64,000 nt of DNA from CAYRNR01 sp964425605. GTDB taxonomy: Bacteria > Myxococcota_A > UBA796 > UBA9615 > CAYRNR01. The notes beneath the pieces were generated by a model, which saw only the letters and a program-made list of their open reading frames with translations, was not told the DNA's origin and made no database searches. Of the stretch, positions 54,059 to 63,635 are shown in pieces. Both the position numbers and the translations under genes were made by a program. Every line of letters begins with the position of its first letter. The stretch's first letter is position 1. The stretch spans positions 25,725-89,724 of the forward strand of contig CAYRNR010000012.1 in NCBI GenBank assembly GCA_964425605.1. The letters are read 5' to 3'.

Positions 54059-55561
54059 TCAGCGCGGCACCAGCGGGGCGCTGCTGTCCGAGACCATCCC
54101 CTCGAGGTGCTTCTCGATGGCGAACACGGTGTTGAGGGCGGCCTCGCGGAGGTACTTGCCCTCGGGATCGGCCTCCACGACGCGCGTGTACTCGTCTGCT
54201 GCGAGGTCGTAGCGGCCCAGGTCGTACAGCAGCTCGGCATGCCAGAACCGCATCTCGTAGCTGGCCGGCGAGCTGGAGAATCGTTCGAGATAGCGGCCGT
54301 AGAAGTCCTCCGCGAGCACGAGCAGGTCACGACTGTCCTGCTTCTTTCCCCGGTCGTGGGCCTCGACAGCGGTGCGGCGCAGGATCTGCTCGCAGACGTC
54401 GTCGGCCTCGGCCAAGGCCACGGGGTCGTCCGCGTGGGCTGCGACCCATCGGGACCGTGGGCCGTAGCTGTCGAGGAGGGTGAAGAGCTCGCGGGACGCG
54501 GGCTCGAACCGGTCGCCGGACCAGAATGCCACGACGATGGAGGCCTGCCAGCCGGGACACTCGGCAGCCATTGGATCGAGGGCGATCAGTCCTCGCCACG
54601 CTGCGATGGCCTGGTCGGGCTGCCCCTGGTCCTCGTACACACGGGCGAGCTGAAGCAGGACGCGCTCGGTGTCGGGACCGCGCCCGAGCCGGCCGAGGCG
54701 ATCCAGGACCGCGTCCAGGTCCTCGGCCTCGGCGAGGAACAGGACCAGATCGGCGAGGGCCTCGTCCCGGATCGGGATGCGGGGGACTTCCCCCTCGGCC
54801 TGCAGCCTGTCCGACTCCCGGACCACCGCCTCCATGGCCTCGATGGCGGCGTCGAACTCGCCGAGGTTGTACAGGCACCACCCGCTCTTGTACTGCGCGT
54901 AGGGAGCGATGTCCGGGCTGCCCGTCTTCAGCGCGGCCTCGTAGGCCTGCAACGCCTTGTACGCGTAGTCGGCCTCGAACCTGGCCTCGCCGATGGCGAG
55001 CCAGCTGTCCCCCGCAAAGGCGCTCCTGGGGTGATGCCGGACCAGGTCGGTGAAGCCGCGGACGGCTCCATCGGCGTCGCCGAGCCACTGTCGGATGACC
55101 GCCATGCGGAACAGGGCCTCGTCCAGCCGCTCGAACCCGGGGTACTCCTCGCGAAGCCGCTCGAAGGCATCCAGAGCGTCGTGCGCGCGTTCGGCAGCCC
55201 CGGCGTCCGGGTGCTCCGGCAGGTCCGGGCAATCGGTCCTCCCTTGCCCGAGACACGAGTCCAGGTCGGCGTCGGCCCGGCGAACCTGTTCGAACCACAG
55301 CTGCTGAGCCAGCTCCTCGTAGCTCGCTCCCAGGCGCATCAGGATGCCCGCCTGCATTGCGTCGTCGCTCTCGAACCGTCCGTCGCTCAGCAGGATCTCA
55401 GCCCGATGGATCTCCTCGCGCAACGCATCGACGGCGAGCCGGCCGTATCGTTCGCGTTCATCCTCGTCATCCCGGGCATGCCCCGTTGCCGTGGGCCAGC
55501 ACAGGGCTGCGACCAGTAGGGAGAGACACGAGACCTTCAAACACGAACCAGCGCGTTCCAT
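54059..55561 (-). CDS. exported TPR-repeat protein
   Basis: A 500-aa protein; GGAGGT is 6-7 nt before the ATG at 55561 and the signal peptide ends near ATGHA. The remainder is a helical TPR superhelix with about eight to ten units, e.g. FRMAVIRQWLGDADGAVRGF, YKSGWCLYNLGEFDAAIEAM, LLQLARVYEDQGQPDQAIAA and WHAELLYDLGRYDLAADEYT. TPR proteins of this type in myxobacteria include AglT-like motility and envelope scaffolds; that assignment is not proven here. The frame stays open upstream to 55873 with coding-like content. Confidence 0.8.
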   Translation of the reverse strand: MERAGSCLKVSCLSLLVAALCWPTATGHARDDEDERERYGRLAVDALREEIHRAEILLSDGRFESDDAMQAGILMRLGASYEELAQQLWFEQVRRADADLDSCLGQGRTDCPDLPEHPDAGAAERAHDALDAFERLREEYPGFERLDEALFRMAVIRQWLGDADGAVRGFTDLVRHHPRSAFAGDSWLAIGEARFEADYAYKALQAYEAALKTGSPDIAPYAQYKSGWCLYNLGEFDAAIEAMEAVVRESDRLQAEGEVPRIPIRDEALADLVLFLAEAEDLDAVLDRLGRLGRGPDTERVLLQLARVYEDQGQPDQAIAAWRGLIALDPMAAECPGWQASIVVAFWSGDRFEPASRELFTLLDSYGPRSRWVAAHADDPVALAEADDVCEQILRRTAVEAHDRGKKQDSRDLLVLAEDFYGRYLERFSSSPASYEMRFWHAELLYDLGRYDLAADEYTRVVEADPEGKYLREAALNTVFAIEKHLEGMVSDSSAPLVPR

Positions 55562-55894
55562 GACCCACCTCCACAGCAGTTGGCGCACGTTCTTGCCAAC
55601 GGGTGGGAGCGCTGTTTGGTCACATGGATCGGGGGCTGCTGCCCCACGCGGTGCCAGCGGAATCTCAGGGGCGGTCTCCGATCGCCCTTCGACCTCGGGG
55701 GCCACGATCTCGATCGGGTACTGCGGCTCCGGTCCGTCGGGCAGCGGCGGCACCATGGACAACGTGATGACGTCGTGGCCGGACAGTTCGCCGGCGTACC
55801 TGACTCCCCTTCTCCAGCGTCCTTCCAGTAGTTGCCGCTCGCGTTCTTCACCACACTTGGCCCGTGCTAGCATCCTCCATCGAGGAGGACCCCC
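55562..55894. other. 333-bp divergent intergenic region
   Basis: It separates the TPR gene (minus) and the fibrinogen-like MopE gene (plus). TAGCAT at 55868-55873 followed by GAGGAGGAC (the ribosome site of the plus gene) marks the plus-strand promoter end. On the minus strand the TPR reading frame continues open through most of it with plausible Pro-rich coding content but no ribosome site, so it may be a gene remnant. No hairpin or RNA gene is seen. Confidence 0.5.
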
Positions 55895-58150
55895 ATGCTC
55901 CGAACCATCCCATACCTGCTACTCTGCCTCGCCCTGCTCGGCTGCCTCGACCCTGACGACGACGACACCGAGGCGGACGACGACGCCACCGCGGATGACG
56001 ACGACGCCACCGCGGATGATGATGACGATGCCACCGCGGATGACGACGACGACACCACCGGCCTCACCGACTGCCTCTACTACCGAGACGCCGACGAGGA
56101 CGGGTACGGCGATCCCGGCGAAGAACTCCTGGAGTCCTGCGCCCAGGTCCCTGAAGGCTACGTCGAGAACAACGAAGACTGCGACGACACCAACGCCGCG
56201 GTGAATCCCGACGCCACCGAGATCTGCAATGGCGTGGACGACGACTGCTCGGGCGCGCCGGAAGGCGACGAGATCGACGCTGACATCGACGGCTACCTGG
56301 CCTGCGAGGACTGCGACGACAACGACGCCGCAGTGAACCCCGGCGCCACCGAGGCCTGCAACGGCCTGGACGACAACTGCGACGGCGCCCCGGGCGCCGA
56401 CGAGACCGACGCCGACATGGACGGCTTCATGGCCTGCGACGACGGCTCGGGCGCGGACTGCGACGACGCCGACGCCACCACCTACCCCGGCGCCTCCCCC
56501 CTGTGCGACGGCGTGCTCGACAACGACTGCGACGGCCAGCCCGACGCCAATGAGGTGGACGCGGACAACGATGGCTTCACCACCTGCAACGGCGATTGCG
56601 GTGAGGGCGACGACACCATCCACCCTGGGGCGATCCCCACCTGTGACGGGGCCCTGGACAACGACTGCGATGGCGTCATCGACACCAATCAGGCCGACGC
56701 CGACAACGACGGCTACACCCTGTGCCAGGACGACTGCGACGACGCCACGCCCACCGTGTACCCGGGCGCATCCGAGATCTGCGACGGCATCCTGGATAAC
56801 GACTGCGACAACATCGTCGATCCCCGGGAGACCGACGACGACGGCGACCTGGCCAGCGAGTGCGCCGGCGACTGTGACGACACCGACGACACCCTGCACC
56901 TCAGCGACTGGGACGCCGACGGCTGGACCACCTGTGACGAGGACTGCAACGACTTCAACCCGGGCCTGACGCCCGCCGACACCGACGGCGACGGATTCAG
57001 CACCTGCGACAACGACTGCGACGACGCCGATGCCACCGCCTTCCCCGGCGGCACCGAGGTCTGCGGGGGAGGGGACGAGGACTGCGACGGCCTGGTGGAC
57101 GACGACGACCCCGACGTGGACGATCCCTCCACCTGGTACATGGACGCCGATGGCGACGACTGGGGTGACGAGGACTCACCCGAACACGCCTGCCTGGCCC
57201 CCGACGGCACCGTGGCCCTCCCCGGCGACTGTGACGACACCGATCCAGCCATCTCCCCCGACGGCGTCGAAGTCTGCGGCGGCACCGACGAGGACTGTGA
57301 CGGCCTGGTGGACGACGACGACCCGGACGTGGACGACCCCATCGCCTGGTACCTGGACGCGGACGGCGACGACCATGGCGACCCCGCCACCGAGTTCTTC
57401 GCCTGTCTGGCCCCCGATGCCCACGTGCCTGACGGCGACGACTGCGATGACACCGACGACTCGATCTACCCTGGCGCGCCCCAGCTGTGTGACGGCCTGG
57501 ACCACGACTGCGACGGCTTGGCGGACCAGGCCCTGGGAGACGCACCGGACTGCGCTGCTCAGAGCTGCTACGAGATCATCACCCAGCGCCCCGGTGCCCC
57601 TGACGGCAGCTACTACATCGATCCCGACGTCACCGGTTCGGTGATGGAGGTCTACTGCGACATGACCACCGACGGCGGCGGCTGGACCCTGATCGCCAAC
57701 GCCCTGACCCACACCTTCTCGTGGGACGTGTACGGCACCCTGTCGGACGACTTCGTATTCGATGCCGCTTCGGCCGAGCGCATTGGCCTGGTCAGCAACG
57801 AGATCCGCTATCACTGCAAGAAGCTGAACGAGGCGGTCTACATCGACATGGCGACCGACCACGCCGACTGGGTCACGCGGCCGTATTCATACGGGGACGC
57901 GTGCTCCATCGGCTACAACTGGAACCCGGATCTATCCAGCTTCGTGTACCTGCCGTCCCACAACTACAGCGTGAACCCCTACACTCCGACCAGCTGCTGC
58001 TGCCGGCCCAATCACCTGTTGTCCACCTACCCCATCGGCATCGGCGCCCACGACTTCTTGATCGACGACCTGTACTACGTGGGAGACGCCCAGACCCCGT
58101 TGTGCGCCGGCGTCGCGCCCGCTGACTACGCGCGCATGTACTACCGCTAG
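55895..58150 (+). CDS. MopE-repeat lipoprotein with C-terminal fibrinogen-like domain
   Basis: A 751-aa lipoprotein; GAGGAGGAC precedes the ATG, the lipobox is LALLGC and an Asp-rich linker covers residues 19-50. About ten MopE units (DCDDxD then DNDCDG) span 60-550. From about 550 the protein has CYEIITQRPGAPDGSYYIDP and VYCDMTTDGGGWTLIAN, the signature of fibrinogen-related domains, with a Cys-rich finish (SCCCRPNHLL). FReDs bind sugars or acetylated ligands in animals; the bacterial role is unknown. It stands between the TPR gene and the cytochrome peroxidase. Confidence 0.85.
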   Translation: MLRTIPYLLLCLALLGCLDPDDDDTEADDDATADDDDATADDDDDATADDDDDTTGLTDCLYYRDADEDGYGDPGEELLESCAQVPEGYVENNEDCDDTNAAVNPDATEICNGVDDDCSGAPEGDEIDADIDGYLACEDCDDNDAAVNPGATEACNGLDDNCDGAPGADETDADMDGFMACDDGSGADCDDADATTYPGASPLCDGVLDNDCDGQPDANEVDADNDGFTTCNGDCGEGDDTIHPGAIPTCDGALDNDCDGVIDTNQADADNDGYTLCQDDCDDATPTVYPGASEICDGILDNDCDNIVDPRETDDDGDLASECAGDCDDTDDTLHLSDWDADGWTTCDEDCNDFNPGLTPADTDGDGFSTCDNDCDDADATAFPGGTEVCGGGDEDCDGLVDDDDPDVDDPSTWYMDADGDDWGDEDSPEHACLAPDGTVALPGDCDDTDPAISPDGVEVCGGTDEDCDGLVDDDDPDVDDPIAWYLDADGDDHGDPATEFFACLAPDAHVPDGDDCDDTDDSIYPGAPQLCDGLDHDCDGLADQALGDAPDCAAQSCYEIITQRPGAPDGSYYIDPDVTGSVMEVYCDMTTDGGGWTLIANALTHTFSWDVYGTLSDDFVFDAASAERIGLVSNEIRYHCKKLNEAVYIDMATDHADWVTRPYSYGDACSIGYNWNPDLSSFVYLPSHNYSVNPYTPTSCCCRPNHLLSTYPIGIGAHDFLIDDLYYVGDAQTPLCAGVAPADYARMYYR

Positions 58151-58267
58151 GAGCCCCAGTGCGCCTCGAGGTCGCTGGGGACTGGGTGCAATATCGGATG
58201 GACATCGGCGCGGCTGCTGTCGAGGCCGTAGTGGTGGGTGATTGACAACGACACCATCCGGCGGGCC

Positions 58268-58296
58268 TTGTGCCTTGCCGCCAGGCACCTTATAGA
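58268..58296 (+). promoter_or_regulatory. promoter with spacer dyad upstream of the cytochrome c peroxidase
   Basis: TTGTGC (58268-58273), a 17-nt spacer and TATAGA (58291-58296) form the best sigma70-type promoter in the window. The spacer region carries an inverted repeat GTGCCT / AGGCAC (58270-58275 and 58283-58288), suggesting a repressor or activator site. The start of transcription would fall near 58303, about 27 nt before the ATG. Confidence 0.55.
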
Positions 58297-58329
58297 GCGA
58301 CGCAGCCACAACTCAGGAAGGGACGTGTC

Positions 58330-59706
58330 ATGAAGAACAAGGGTGTCCTGATCGCGCTGGTCGCCGTGTTGGTGTTGATCGCCGCGGCGGCGGCCTTCCC
58401 CCTGTCCAACCTCGGGAGCAGGCAGGCGCCGGACGAGCTCATGGCGCGCATCGACGACGCGGATCAGCGGGCGCTGATGCCCGTCTACGCGACCAAGTGC
58501 CTGGACTGCCACTTCGGCAGCGGCGAGCTGCCGTTCTACGCGGGCCTGCCGGTCGCGTCGTCGATGATAGAGGAGCACCGCAGGGAGGCTCGCGCGCAGT
58601 TCGACTTCGACCGCGAGCTGTTCCCCACGGAGGGCGAGGTGAGCCTGGCGGCCCTGGCCAAGGTGCAGCACGAGATGGAGGCCGGCACCATGCCGCCGTC
58701 CTCGTACACCGCGCTTCACTGGAGCGCGCGCTGGAGCGACGAGGACGACGCGGCCCAGCAGACCTGGGCCCGCCACATTCGCGCTCGCGACGACGGGGCG
58801 GAGGACATCGACGATCCCCGGTACGACGAGCCCATCTACCCGATCAAGCTCGTCGAGGGGCTGGAGCCCGCCAGGGTCGCCCTGGGCGAGAAGCTGTACC
58901 ACGACGTGCGGCTGTCCACGGACGACTCCATCTCCTGCGCCAGCTGCCACGACCTGACCAAGGGAGGCACCGATCTCGCTCAGTACTCCACCGGCGTGAA
59001 CGACCAGCTCGGCGGGATCAACTCCCCCACGACCTTCAACTCCTCGTACTTCCTGGCCCAGTTCTGGGACGGACGCGCCGAGGACCTGGCCGCCCAGGCT
59101 GCAGGCCCGCCCGAGAATCCCATCGAGATGGCGTCGAGCTGGGAGGAGATCATCGGCAAGCTGCACGAGGACGAGGAGATGGTCGCGGCATTCGCCGGCA
59201 CCTACGGCGAGATCACGACGGACCACATCACCGACGCCATCGCCACCTTCGAGATGACGCTCAACACGCCGAACTCGGCCTTCGATCGGTATCTACTGGG
59301 GGACGCCAGCGCGATGACCGAGGAGCAGATCGCGGGCTACGAGCGCTTCGACAGCCACGGCTGCGACACCTGCCACGTGGGCGCCGCGATGGGCGGGACG
59401 TCGTTCGAGATCATGGGAGTCCACGCCGACTACATGGCTGACCGCGGCAACCCCACCGAGGCCGATCTCGGCCGCTTCAACGTCACCAAGGACGAGTCCG
59501 ATCGCCACCGCTTCAAGGTGCCCACCCTGCGCAACGTGGCGCTGACGCCGCCGTACTACCACGACGGCACCGTCGAGACCCTGGAGGAGGCCGTGCGCAA
59601 GATGGGCACGTACGAGCGCGGCACCGCCTTGAACGACACCGAGGTCCAGCAGATCGTCGCCTTCCTCGAGGCCCAGACCGGCACCTACCAGGGCAAGGTT
59701 CTATAG
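58330..59706 (+). CDS. three-haem cytochrome c peroxidase (CcpA/MauG family) with N-terminal haem domain
   Basis: A 458-aa periplasmic enzyme anchored by an N-terminal hydrophobic helix (IALVAVLVLIAAAAA). Three CxxCH sites are present: CLDCH at 57-61, CASCH at 203-207 and CDTCH at 345-349. The last two, with the surrounding LGEKLYHDVRLSTDDSISC and RFKVPTLRNVALTPPYYHDG, match di-haem peroxidases that reduce hydrogen peroxide with electrons from cytochrome c. The extra N-terminal domain resembles PF14376-type haem-binding domains and may pass electrons. AGGAAGGGAC precedes the ATG. It has its own promoter and a terminator-like hairpin follows. Confidence 0.9.
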   Translation: MKNKGVLIALVAVLVLIAAAAAFPLSNLGSRQAPDELMARIDDADQRALMPVYATKCLDCHFGSGELPFYAGLPVASSMIEEHRREARAQFDFDRELFPTEGEVSLAALAKVQHEMEAGTMPPSSYTALHWSARWSDEDDAAQQTWARHIRARDDGAEDIDDPRYDEPIYPIKLVEGLEPARVALGEKLYHDVRLSTDDSISCASCHDLTKGGTDLAQYSTGVNDQLGGINSPTTFNSSYFLAQFWDGRAEDLAAQAAGPPENPIEMASSWEEIIGKLHEDEEMVAAFAGTYGEITTDHITDAIATFEMTLNTPNSAFDRYLLGDASAMTEEQIAGYERFDSHGCDTCHVGAAMGGTSFEIMGVHADYMADRGNPTEADLGRFNVTKDESDRHRFKVPTLRNVALTPPYYHDGTVETLEEAVRKMGTYERGTALNDTEVQQIVAFLEAQTGTYQGKVL

Positions 59707-59790
59707 TTCGAGGACGGCTCTGGCGGCCGGTGCCAGCGTGCGGCTGGATCGCCACCGGCCCGACCTCCGCCAAGGTGGAAGGTGCGAGTA

Positions 59791-59826
59791 GCTGCGACAC
59801 GGACGGGTAGACCGCCGTGTCGCGGC
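59791..59826. terminator. hairpin between convergent genes
   Basis: A 12-bp stem (GCTGCGACACGG with CCGTGTCGCGGC, one G-U pair) encloses a 12-nt loop and is followed by CTCTTTC on the plus strand. It lies 85 nt after the peroxidase stop and 20 nt before the stop of the convergent nucleotidase, so it could end both transcripts. Confidence 0.6.
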
Positions 59827-59845
59827 CTCTTTCATGCGGAGCGCC

Positions 59846-61327
59846 TCACCCACCGAGTCGATCGCTCTCGCCGCCGCCGGCGGCGGGGGGATCCAGGGGA
59901 TCGTGGGGTAGGCTGCCGCGAGGCGAGCGCAGGTACGCGAACGGGGTGACCGCGCCCAGGTTGGAGACCCTCGAGGTGTAGATGTCGGCGGAGCGCTCGA
60001 CCTGCCGGGCGAGCATGCTCTTGTCGTTGCCGGCCCGCATCAGCGGTCCCCACACCGGGTGGCTGACCGCCGACGAGGCGCGGGCCAGCGGGGCGATCTC
60101 GGCGTCCATGTCCTGCATCCGGGCCCAGAGCGCGTCCTCGGCGGCCCGCATCTCGCGGGGCTCTTCGGTCGCCGTCGGGCCGTAGCCGTGGTGGCGGCGC
60201 TGGCGGGCCAGCTTCAGCCGACAGTGCTCGGCCTCCAACCGCTGCTTGGCCGCCATCCTGCGTCGAAGCTCGGCCTGCTGGGTCTCGAACCCGTTGTTGG
60301 CCTCGATCTCCGCTTCGAGCTCACGCAGCACCAGGCAGGTACGCCAGCGAAGAACACTCTTGGTGACTCGTACGTCACCCCAGATGTGGTCGCCGACGTA
60401 CAGGATCTGGTCGCCGGACAGCCCCAGGTAGTCCTCGACCAGCCCCGCGTGGCCGCCCAGGTGCACGCGGCCGGCGCGCAGACCGCCGACCAGCGGCCGC
60501 AGCGTGCCCGCGTCCTCGTCGACCACCTCGAACACCGCGTTGCGGTCGGCGAAGAACGACGGCTTGCGCGCCTCTACGATGATCACGTCGAACAGGTCGC
60601 TCCAGGTCTGGCCTTCCGGGAGCGCCGCGTCGAAGGCGTGGGACATCATCGCCCGGGTGAAGGCCCACTCGGAGTTGGTGATCAGCATCAGCCGCTTGCC
60701 GGCGTGCCGCTGGTCCTGCAGGGTCAGCACCAGGTCGGGATCGGGCACCACGTAGCGATCCGGATTCGCGAGGATCTCGGCCTTGAGCTGCCCCTCCATG
60801 TGGGCCTCGCCCAGGCTTCGGGCGACCCGTTGCCGCAGCTCGGCGTACCCCATCACGGCCGGCGCGCGGCCCTCGTCGAGCACGTCCACCAGCTGGGCGT
60901 AGATACAGGCCTCGGACAGGGAGAACAGGGTGTTGAGGAACTCGAACCGGGGCTCGGCCAGGTGGGCGATCGTGCGGGAGTAGGCCCCGCGCACCTCCGG
61001 CCAGCTCATCGCCCGCGTGCCGTGGAACGCCTGCTTGACGTAGCCGAAGCGGTTGACCTTGACGATGTTTCCCCGCTCCACGTCGAGCACCAGCCCGCGC
61101 ACCATCCGCTCGTGGTCGTACTCCAGGCCGTCCACCGGCCAGCCCTGCCCGCCCAGCTTGGCCCGCACGTATTCGTACGCCCGCTGCTCCCACTCCCGCT
61201 CGCGGTAGTGGATCAGCGTGTAGTCCATGTCGTAGCCGATGGCGTCGATGGCCCGCAGGTTGAGGGTGCGGTTACAGAAGATGCGCCGCTCGGGCGCTGG
61301 CGCGGCGGCGCCGGGGTCATTGCTCAT
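59846..61327 (-). CDS. HAD-IG 5'-nucleotidase (cN-II-like)
   Basis: A 493-aa cytoplasmic enzyme of the purine 5'-nucleotidase family (PF05761), best known from eukaryotes and some delta-proteobacteria. GAGGACGCACCC precedes the ATG. Motif I is GYDMDYTLIHY (Asp33 and Asp35), followed by family blocks EYDHERMVRGLVLDVERGN, a KLMLITNSEW-like motif II (RLMLITNSEWAF), and ILYVGDHIWGDVRVTKS. It removes the 5'-phosphate of nucleotides such as IMP or GMP, or regulates their pool. The C-terminal 15 residues are a variable Gly/Pro tail. It is convergent with the peroxidase. Confidence 0.9.
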   Translation of the reverse strand: MSNDPGAAAPAPERRIFCNRTLNLRAIDAIGYDMDYTLIHYREREWEQRAYEYVRAKLGGQGWPVDGLEYDHERMVRGLVLDVERGNIVKVNRFGYVKQAFHGTRAMSWPEVRGAYSRTIAHLAEPRFEFLNTLFSLSEACIYAQLVDVLDEGRAPAVMGYAELRQRVARSLGEAHMEGQLKAEILANPDRYVVPDPDLVLTLQDQRHAGKRLMLITNSEWAFTRAMMSHAFDAALPEGQTWSDLFDVIIVEARKPSFFADRNAVFEVVDEDAGTLRPLVGGLRAGRVHLGGHAGLVEDYLGLSGDQILYVGDHIWGDVRVTKSVLRWRTCLVLRELEAEIEANNGFETQQAELRRRMAAKQRLEAEHCRLKLARQRRHHGYGPTATEEPREMRAAEDALWARMQDMDAEIAPLARASSAVSHPVWGPLMRAGNDKSMLARQVERSADIYTSRVSNLGAVTPFAYLRSPRGSLPHDPLDPPAAGGGESDRLGG

Positions 61328-61384
61328 GGGTGCGTCCTCGTTCTTCGTCGGCGTGGCCTCGATCGGTGTTGTTCGCCAGGGCCA

Positions 61385-63226
61385 TCAAGGCGCGAACCGG
61401 AACGTCGCCTTCACGATCACGATGCCCCCGCCCGGCACCTCGCCAAAGAGCAAGCGCGCGATACGACTCGCGCAGCACTCGGCAACCAGCGGCGAGGCCA
61501 GGGTGGTGGACTCGACCTGGGCCTCGGACACGGAGCCGTCCGCCGCGATGGTGAACTCGACCACGGCCTCGCCGGCCAGGTCGGGGTCCTTGTTCCGCTC
61601 CCGCTCGAAGCAGTACCGGATCTGGGAGTCGTGCCTCAGGATCACCGTCAGGATCTCTTCGAGGTCGAGCGCGCCGAGCACGATCAGTCCGTCGCGGTCG
61701 AGTATCGGACTGGCGTCGGAGCTGGCCGAGCTGCGGCTTCCCAGGCCGCGGTAGTCGGCGGGACTTCGGGAACCCAGGCCACTGCCACGGGTTCCCAGCG
61801 TGCCCCGCCCGAACGGACTGCCCCTCGAGCCGAGCCCCCCCAGCGCAGGGGTCAGAAGGTCGACGGGATACCCCTCGGGGAGCACCACCTCCGGCCCCCC
61901 GCCCAGCACCAGGATCGGCCGCGGGAACAGCACGCCTTGCACCTCGCCAGTCTGCGGATCGACCACGTCCCGCGTGGCGTCCAGCGTGGCCACGATCTCC
62001 GCATACGTCGAGTCATCCCCCGGCACCACGATCACCTGCTCGGCGTCCGGGCGCTCGTATTTGACCTGGCCACAAACCTCGGCCAGGGCCGCGAAGTCGA
62101 GGGCGTCGTCCCGCAGCGGAATTCCCGAGAGCTCGTACAGGAACGTGGTGCTGCCGCTGACGCGGAAGCCTTCCTCGGACAGGGACACGGACAGGGACAG
62201 GGGTGGCTTGTCGTCCAGTTCGTCCTGGTCGAAAGAGAGGTCCATGTCCGCGGGCATGCTCACCTCGACCGCGGACTGCCGCGCCATCCGCGGCTGGTAT
62301 CCGGCCAGGCGCACCGCGCCGTACCGCGCCAGGGCCGCGGTCACGATCACCTCGCGCAGCTGGCGGTACGGCACGGCCCGATCCACCTGTAACAACACGG
62401 TGCCGCCGAACTCACGGTGGCGATCCGGGTCCTGCGCGTGCAGCGTCTCCTGGCTGTCCCGCTGCATCACCAACGCGTCGAACAACGGCAGGATCAGCGC
62501 ACCGTCCCGGGGTGCGTCCGCCACGCTGCACACCATCTGGCCGTCCACGGCGATGGCGTCGGCCGTGACCCACACCGTGGGGTAGACACCGGCTTCGGGG
62601 CGCCGGACGGACGTGGTGACCGGCAGTTCCAGTCCGTCCACCGCAGGCGCGCGGTGCCTCGCCAGTTCCCGCGCGACCACCGGCGCCAGCCCGGCGAACC
62701 GCGCCTTCAGCTCCGCTGCCCGCTCACCGCCGATCTCGTCCAGCCGCTCGAACGCCGTGACGAACAACGCGCGGTACGCCAGGTACTCCAGCGGTTCCAT
62801 CTGCTCGCGCTGGTCGGCCAACTCACCGCCGAAGACAGGGTCGGGTCCGGCGGCGTCGCAGACCTGCAGCACAGCAGCCGCGCGTTTGGCCGGATCGGCC
62901 TCGCCCAGGGCGCGCGCCAGGCGTTTTTCCCTCGCGCCACATTGCATGGCTGGACAGCCCTCGATGGCCCCGGCAACACGCGTGGCCCACGCATCGCCGG
63001 ACGACCACGACAACGCATCCCACGCTTCCCCACAGGTCCCACATTCCAGGAGGTGCTTGGCCGCGTAGGCCATGCCCCCGGCCAGCATCGGCAGCTTGTT
63101 TTCCGGCGAGCACATCTCGATCGCGCTACTGAGGTCGTCGTACCCCTGCAATTCGTGGTCCGATGCGCGAGCTGGGCTCGCCAGGATCGACGCTGCGAGC
63201 ACGACGGCAGTCAACAAACGGTTCAT
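61385..63226 (-). CDS. secreted protein with AgmX/PglI (TonB-like) C-terminal domain
   Basis: A 613-aa exported protein (signal MNRLLTAVVLAASILASPARA; GGAGG 9 nt upstream). Residues 30-230 are helical with several Cys. Residues 230-480 carry two segments similar to the ExbD periplasmic domain (VLLQVDRAVPYRQLREVI and VIVVPGDDSTYAEIVATLDA). A Gly-rich hinge (LGSRGSPFGRGTLGTRGSG) leads to a C-terminal domain like AgmX/PglI in myxobacteria: LRHDSQIRYCFERERNKDPD, then VEFTIAADGSVSEAQVESTT. Such domains serve in gliding motility or energy transduction. Unlike AgmX, there is no N-terminal cytoplasmic part here. Confidence 0.8.
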   Translation of the reverse strand: MNRLLTAVVLAASILASPARASDHELQGYDDLSSAIEMCSPENKLPMLAGGMAYAAKHLLECGTCGEAWDALSWSSGDAWATRVAGAIEGCPAMQCGAREKRLARALGEADPAKRAAAVLQVCDAAGPDPVFGGELADQREQMEPLEYLAYRALFVTAFERLDEIGGERAAELKARFAGLAPVVARELARHRAPAVDGLELPVTTSVRRPEAGVYPTVWVTADAIAVDGQMVCSVADAPRDGALILPLFDALVMQRDSQETLHAQDPDRHREFGGTVLLQVDRAVPYRQLREVIVTAALARYGAVRLAGYQPRMARQSAVEVSMPADMDLSFDQDELDDKPPLSLSVSLSEEGFRVSGSTTFLYELSGIPLRDDALDFAALAEVCGQVKYERPDAEQVIVVPGDDSTYAEIVATLDATRDVVDPQTGEVQGVLFPRPILVLGGGPEVVLPEGYPVDLLTPALGGLGSRGSPFGRGTLGTRGSGLGSRSPADYRGLGSRSSASSDASPILDRDGLIVLGALDLEEILTVILRHDSQIRYCFERERNKDPDLAGEAVVEFTIAADGSVSEAQVESTTLASPLVAECCASRIARLLFGEVPGGGIVIVKATFRFAP

Positions 63227-63635
63227 GACGGTTTGCCTCCAGTGAGAGGTCCTGTCGGGCCATGTCCCTCTGCAGCTGCCCGACGGGGCCGGACAGGAGG
63301 AGCCAGAGTTTCGCTTTTCCCCTCTTCTACCAGTTCCCGTACGGCCCGCCGTACGGCGCATGGAAAGAATATCGGCTTTCCTTCCCTTCGGAGATTGTGC
63401 GACGCCCAAATTCGCTGCGGGCGTCCAGTCAAGTTGTTGGGTGAGAGACTACCGCGCCCCCGGGCACTGGGATATCGGCGTCGGCCATTGTGAGGCACGC
63501 CATCGCCAGCCGAGGCAGGACCGATCCCAAGGTGGACGGCCTGTTGACTACGGACCGGCGGATTCGACTCCCTGTCGGCACGCCAGGTCAGTCCATAGAC
63601 AGAACCCGGAGCGTGTGGGCGTTCGTGCCCGATGG
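63227..63635. other. 409-bp region with no supported gene
   Basis: It is AT-richer than the rest. Apart from the paired palindromes at 63337-63356, there are only short, unconvincing frames on both strands. It contains the promoter side of the AgmX/PglI-type gene on the minus strand. The remainder shows no recognisable RNA or repeat. Confidence 0.4.
63337..63356. promoter_or_regulatory. two CCGTACGG palindromes
   Basis: The 8-bp palindrome CCGTACGG occurs at 63337-63344 and 63349-63356, with start points 12 bp apart. It lies 111 nt upstream of the AgmX/PglI-type gene start. Spacing near one helical turn would suit cooperative binding of a dimeric regulator. Confidence 0.3.
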
